Shown here: piece after piece, positions 61,446 through 64,000 of the stretch | Layout: every line of letters begins with the position of its first letter | How positions within the stretch are numbered: the stretch's first letter is position 1 | Source: Strigamia acuminata | Lineage: Eukaryota; Arthropoda; Chilopoda; Geophilomorpha; Linotaeniidae | Direction of reading: 5' to 3' | Assembly: GCA_949358305.1 (NCBI GenBank) | Contig: OX442318.1 | Location: forward strand, 8,046,501 to 8,110,500 | DNA: 64,000 bases | The notes under the pieces: model-generated | Seen by the model: only the letters and a program-made list of their open reading frames with translations | Database searches by the model: none | Told to the model about the DNA's origin: nothing | Translations under genes and position numbers: made by a program

Positions 61446-63704
61446 TTTAAGCGCTAAGCGAGCGTATGCAATCCATGAAAAGGAAAATTCACGGTCTTGA
61501 CTCCCGCCTCCAAATTTCTGGTTAAAAAAACCAAATGGCTCAGACTCCGAAGAGTCCTGAGCCATTTACTTAGTAATTTGCGACGCTGCCTTTCTGCAGC
61601 GCCACCTGTATCTAAATTTGAACAAACTAGTCAGTTATTTACTGTAAATATAAACTACACCAATGGTCACGTTATTTTGCATACTCCATTACAGTTTCAA
61701 TACTTAGTCAAGACCGACTATTCCTAATCCCAAGGTTCAACCTACACATACAAGTTACCTGAAAGGTCATGCATTGATAATCCATGTACAGGTATCCTTG
61801 TTATACGCGATCACGCTTACCGTATATTATCGATTACTACGTGGGCCTCTAATAGCCCGCAGACCTCGAATTGCGCGCGGGTACACAATTGGAGGCCCGA
61901 AATGTGCCAAAAAAGGATGACAAATGACACGTTTTGCATACGTTTCGGCAGAAAATTACCAAAACGTATGGAAAACGTCTCAATTGTCACACTTTAATGG
62001 TGTTTTTCGTTGCCGATACGTTCAAAATAAATAGATCAAAATAAATAGTCCGCGGGCCTCTAATACCGCGCGGGCCAAAATTTTTTTTTGCGGTTTCAAA
62101 AAAAAAAGGATCACAGTTCCTTCAAAATTTTTCCCATTGAATTACAGTACACAGTTTGAAAGCAAAAATAAATAAATGTAGTAGTTTCTTAATTTTAATG
62201 GTAATTTCTTTATTTTGGAATACATGATGCATCTGTATTTGCTGCATTTGGCCCCAAGAACACTACTTAAGCCTTTTTTAAACAATTTTTGTGGGCAGCA
62301 TTTTTTTCTTGTCGCCTCATTTGACACAATAAAAGCCCCAAAATCCCACAACACCTGTAGTTTCTGCACCAATTCCTCTAATTGAATGGAAAAATCAACT
62401 GTGGGTGAAATTGAAATAATTCCAGAAGGTCAATATTTACAGTATAATTAGCAATGCATGTGCACAAAACTCTGCTGCTTCAGAGCGTCCCCTAATACAG
62501 GGACCCCGACCACGCCCATTCCATGGAATACATAAACAAGGCCTAAGACAAGAACTGACTGAAAATCATTACCAAGCTTCGTCTTTTTAACTCTAGCTTT
62601 GTTCTAATACATTTTCCAATGACCACAAAAAAATATAAATGCCATCGATTTCACGCTACATGTCAAACCGGTGCATGAGAAGTTAAGCACGGAAATGCAC
62701 AAGTTCATTGTGCTTAGGGGTACATTTTGTATTTATATTTCTTTTTAAAAAAAAAAATATATTTAAAAATTAGTTTCTTTTAGTGCATGTTTAAGATGTC
62801 AATTTACATTCTTGACAGGTTTTTTCTCCGTTCATTTCCTCTCTTTTTATTATTATTGTGTAAAGTTAAAACTGTAAAAAAAAGGGGAAAGGAAAAAAGA
62901 AAGATATGATGAGAAGGGGAGAAAATGTGTGTCCATATATACAATAAAGTTCCTTGGCTTTTATCTATGGGTGGAGCCTATAAAATGAGATAAAAGAAAG
63001 CGGAAAATGTGCTGTGCTTCTGTCTCCAACCAAAATCAAAGATAAAAACTTGCCCACAGAGAAAAAGAAATGTTTTCTCAAGGAAATGCTAAATGCTGCT
63101 AAGCTGATAAAATTAGAAACTTTTCTCGGACCGTAAAATCCGCCAGAAAATAGGTAAGATTTATAACAAGATGAAGATCGCACGCATTTCGACAAAAATT
63201 GGCTTTCGTCGCGGCTACGACAAAACACCGATCTACATCCAAAAATGCGATCTTCGTCTTTTTAATAAATCCTATGCTACGGCAAGTGTTGTTAGTGATG
63301 TTTATACTTCTTGAAGTGAGAGACTCGGATCACGCCTTACTCTATGGGTGACTTTATTCAGACTGGGGATTAAAACTGTACATGGGGTGGACATGGTTAC
63401 ATGACACTACATAAGTAGACTAAATAATCATTGGCGCCACTCATGTGGCACCACACTACAGAATACCACATTGCCATATTGTAATATATACACAATATTC
63501 CAATAAGTGTATGATGACATCACTGATTGTATCAAAAACAATACAATCCTTTCTTTCATCATTTTAGTTCGAACAATTCCTTGTGGTAACAATGGAAACG
63601 TCATTGAAAAACAAAAAGCCCTTATTGTATTTTTAATTTAATTGCTTATCAGATTTTTTTCACTTTTGATCAATTTACTACTTAAGATATGTTTTCGCAA
63701 AAAC
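61446..63704. other. Upstream of the Ig exon; one GC-rich repeat unit pair
   Basis: CGTGGGCCTCTAATAGCCCG at about 61840 and CGCGGGCCTCTAATACCGCG at about 62052 bound a 230-bp stretch that also contains GCGCGCGGG and paired AAACGTAT/ATACGTTT words. The rest shows no coding signal; it is presumably intronic to the Ig gene. Confidence 0.5.
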
Positions 63705-63741
63705 TTATTGCTTTCTTTTTTTTCTTCTTTTCTTTCTATAG
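63705..63741 (+). promoter_or_regulatory. Splice acceptor of the Ig-domain exon
   Basis: A long T/C run interrupted by few purines leads directly to TATAG, with AG at 63740-63741. The Ig reading frame begins immediately after it, so this is a convincing 3' splice site for a + strand gene. Confidence 0.8.
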
Positions 63742-64000
63742 GAGTTCAAACTTTGGAGATCAAACACTTTAGCGTACCGACAGTGGTGCAAAGTGGAACT
63801 CCCGGACCCCTCATCTTGGACTGCAATTACGAATACTTGGAAAAGGAGAAAAACAGCATTGTGGTCAAGTGGTACCATGAAACCGGCCCCGTCGACAACA
63901 AGACGACCCAGCAAGTGTACCAATGGATCACCACGCTCAAACCCCAGGCCTTGGGGGCACTCAAGGGTCGCTTGAACATCCAATATGAAGCATCCACCGA
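63742..64000 (+). CDS. Ig-like domain protein, internal exon (partial, runs off the window)
   Basis: The frame is open from 63742 to the window end and encodes about 86 residues beginning GVQTLEIKHFSVP. It shows an N-terminal Ig-fold signature: a first beta strand, then a cysteine in LILDCNYEY, then the Ig tryptophan in VVKWYHE, followed by QQVYQWITTLKPQALGALKGRLNIQYEAS. The second cysteine would lie beyond the window. The exon starts with two bases (GA) of a split codon, a phase-1 intron typical of extracellular Ig domains; if the missing base is G the residue is Gly. The spacing resembles arthropod beaten-path/sidestep-like cell-surface Ig proteins, which act in cell recognition and axon guidance, but family membership is inferred by eye. 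Codon use is GC-richer than the surrounding DNA, as expected of real coding sequence. Upstream exons, with the signal peptide, are not identified. A minus-strand frame here is a shadow. Confidence 0.8.

Noticed and set aside
63560-63600. GTTCGAACAATTCC resembling a tRNA T-arm
   Set aside because: No matching acceptor, D or anticodon arms upstream.
63705-63983. 92-codon minus-strand frame
   Set aside because: Antisense shadow of the Ig-domain exon, which has the splice site and the domain signature.

Overview
The window reads as AT-rich, gene-poor eukaryotic nuclear DNA, most likely from an arthropod. That assignment rests on two protein-coding pieces and on the landscape, not on a database match. 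The coding pieces are a complete intronless Spt4 (transcription elongation factor DSIF small subunit) reading frame at 60160-60549, + strand, and the 5' part of an Ig-like-domain exon from 63742 to the right edge, + strand. The Ig exon follows a clear polypyrimidine/AG splice acceptor and begins with a phase-1 split codon. No tRNA, rRNA or CRISPR array is visible. Almost all other open frames are chance frames in AT-rich DNA.

Layout. 1-6.3 kb: a long 20-bp minisatellite, a strong hairpin, one miniature inverted-repeat element (called family W here) and two arrays of a shared 20-bp unit. 8.4-9.1 kb and 21.7-22.3 kb: family W copies, each carrying a pogo/Tigger-like MITE at the same internal TA. 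11.5-14.7 kb: three TIR elements and one dispersed repeat. 19.9-25.9 kb: more TIR elements. 27-36 kb: several members of a MITE family with CTCGTTATAACGAA ends, and a nested W element. 36.7-37.6 kb: a PIF/Harbinger-like MITE with TTA duplications, followed by a Ty1/copia integrase remnant. 44.4-48.4 kb: purine-rich and 28/39-bp arrays, one array interrupted by a TIR element with TA duplications. 50.0-50.6 kb: a hAT-like element with a perfect 8-bp duplication and a second element inside it. 51.6-53.9 kb: two more arrays. 55-56.4 kb: hAT-like copies and a Ty3/gypsy RNase H remnant. 60-64 kb: Spt4, another MITE, and the Ig exon.

Interpretation. The DNA left of 63.7 kb may be intergenic or a very long first intron of the Ig gene, with Spt4 lying inside that intron or just upstream of the gene. 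The sequence cannot decide between these. No operon-like or multi-gene system is present. The most informative content is the nested record of small DNA transposons: several insertions can be read to the base because the target duplication or a related unoccupied site is in the same window. Family names W, P, R, G and T are labels made for this annotation only.
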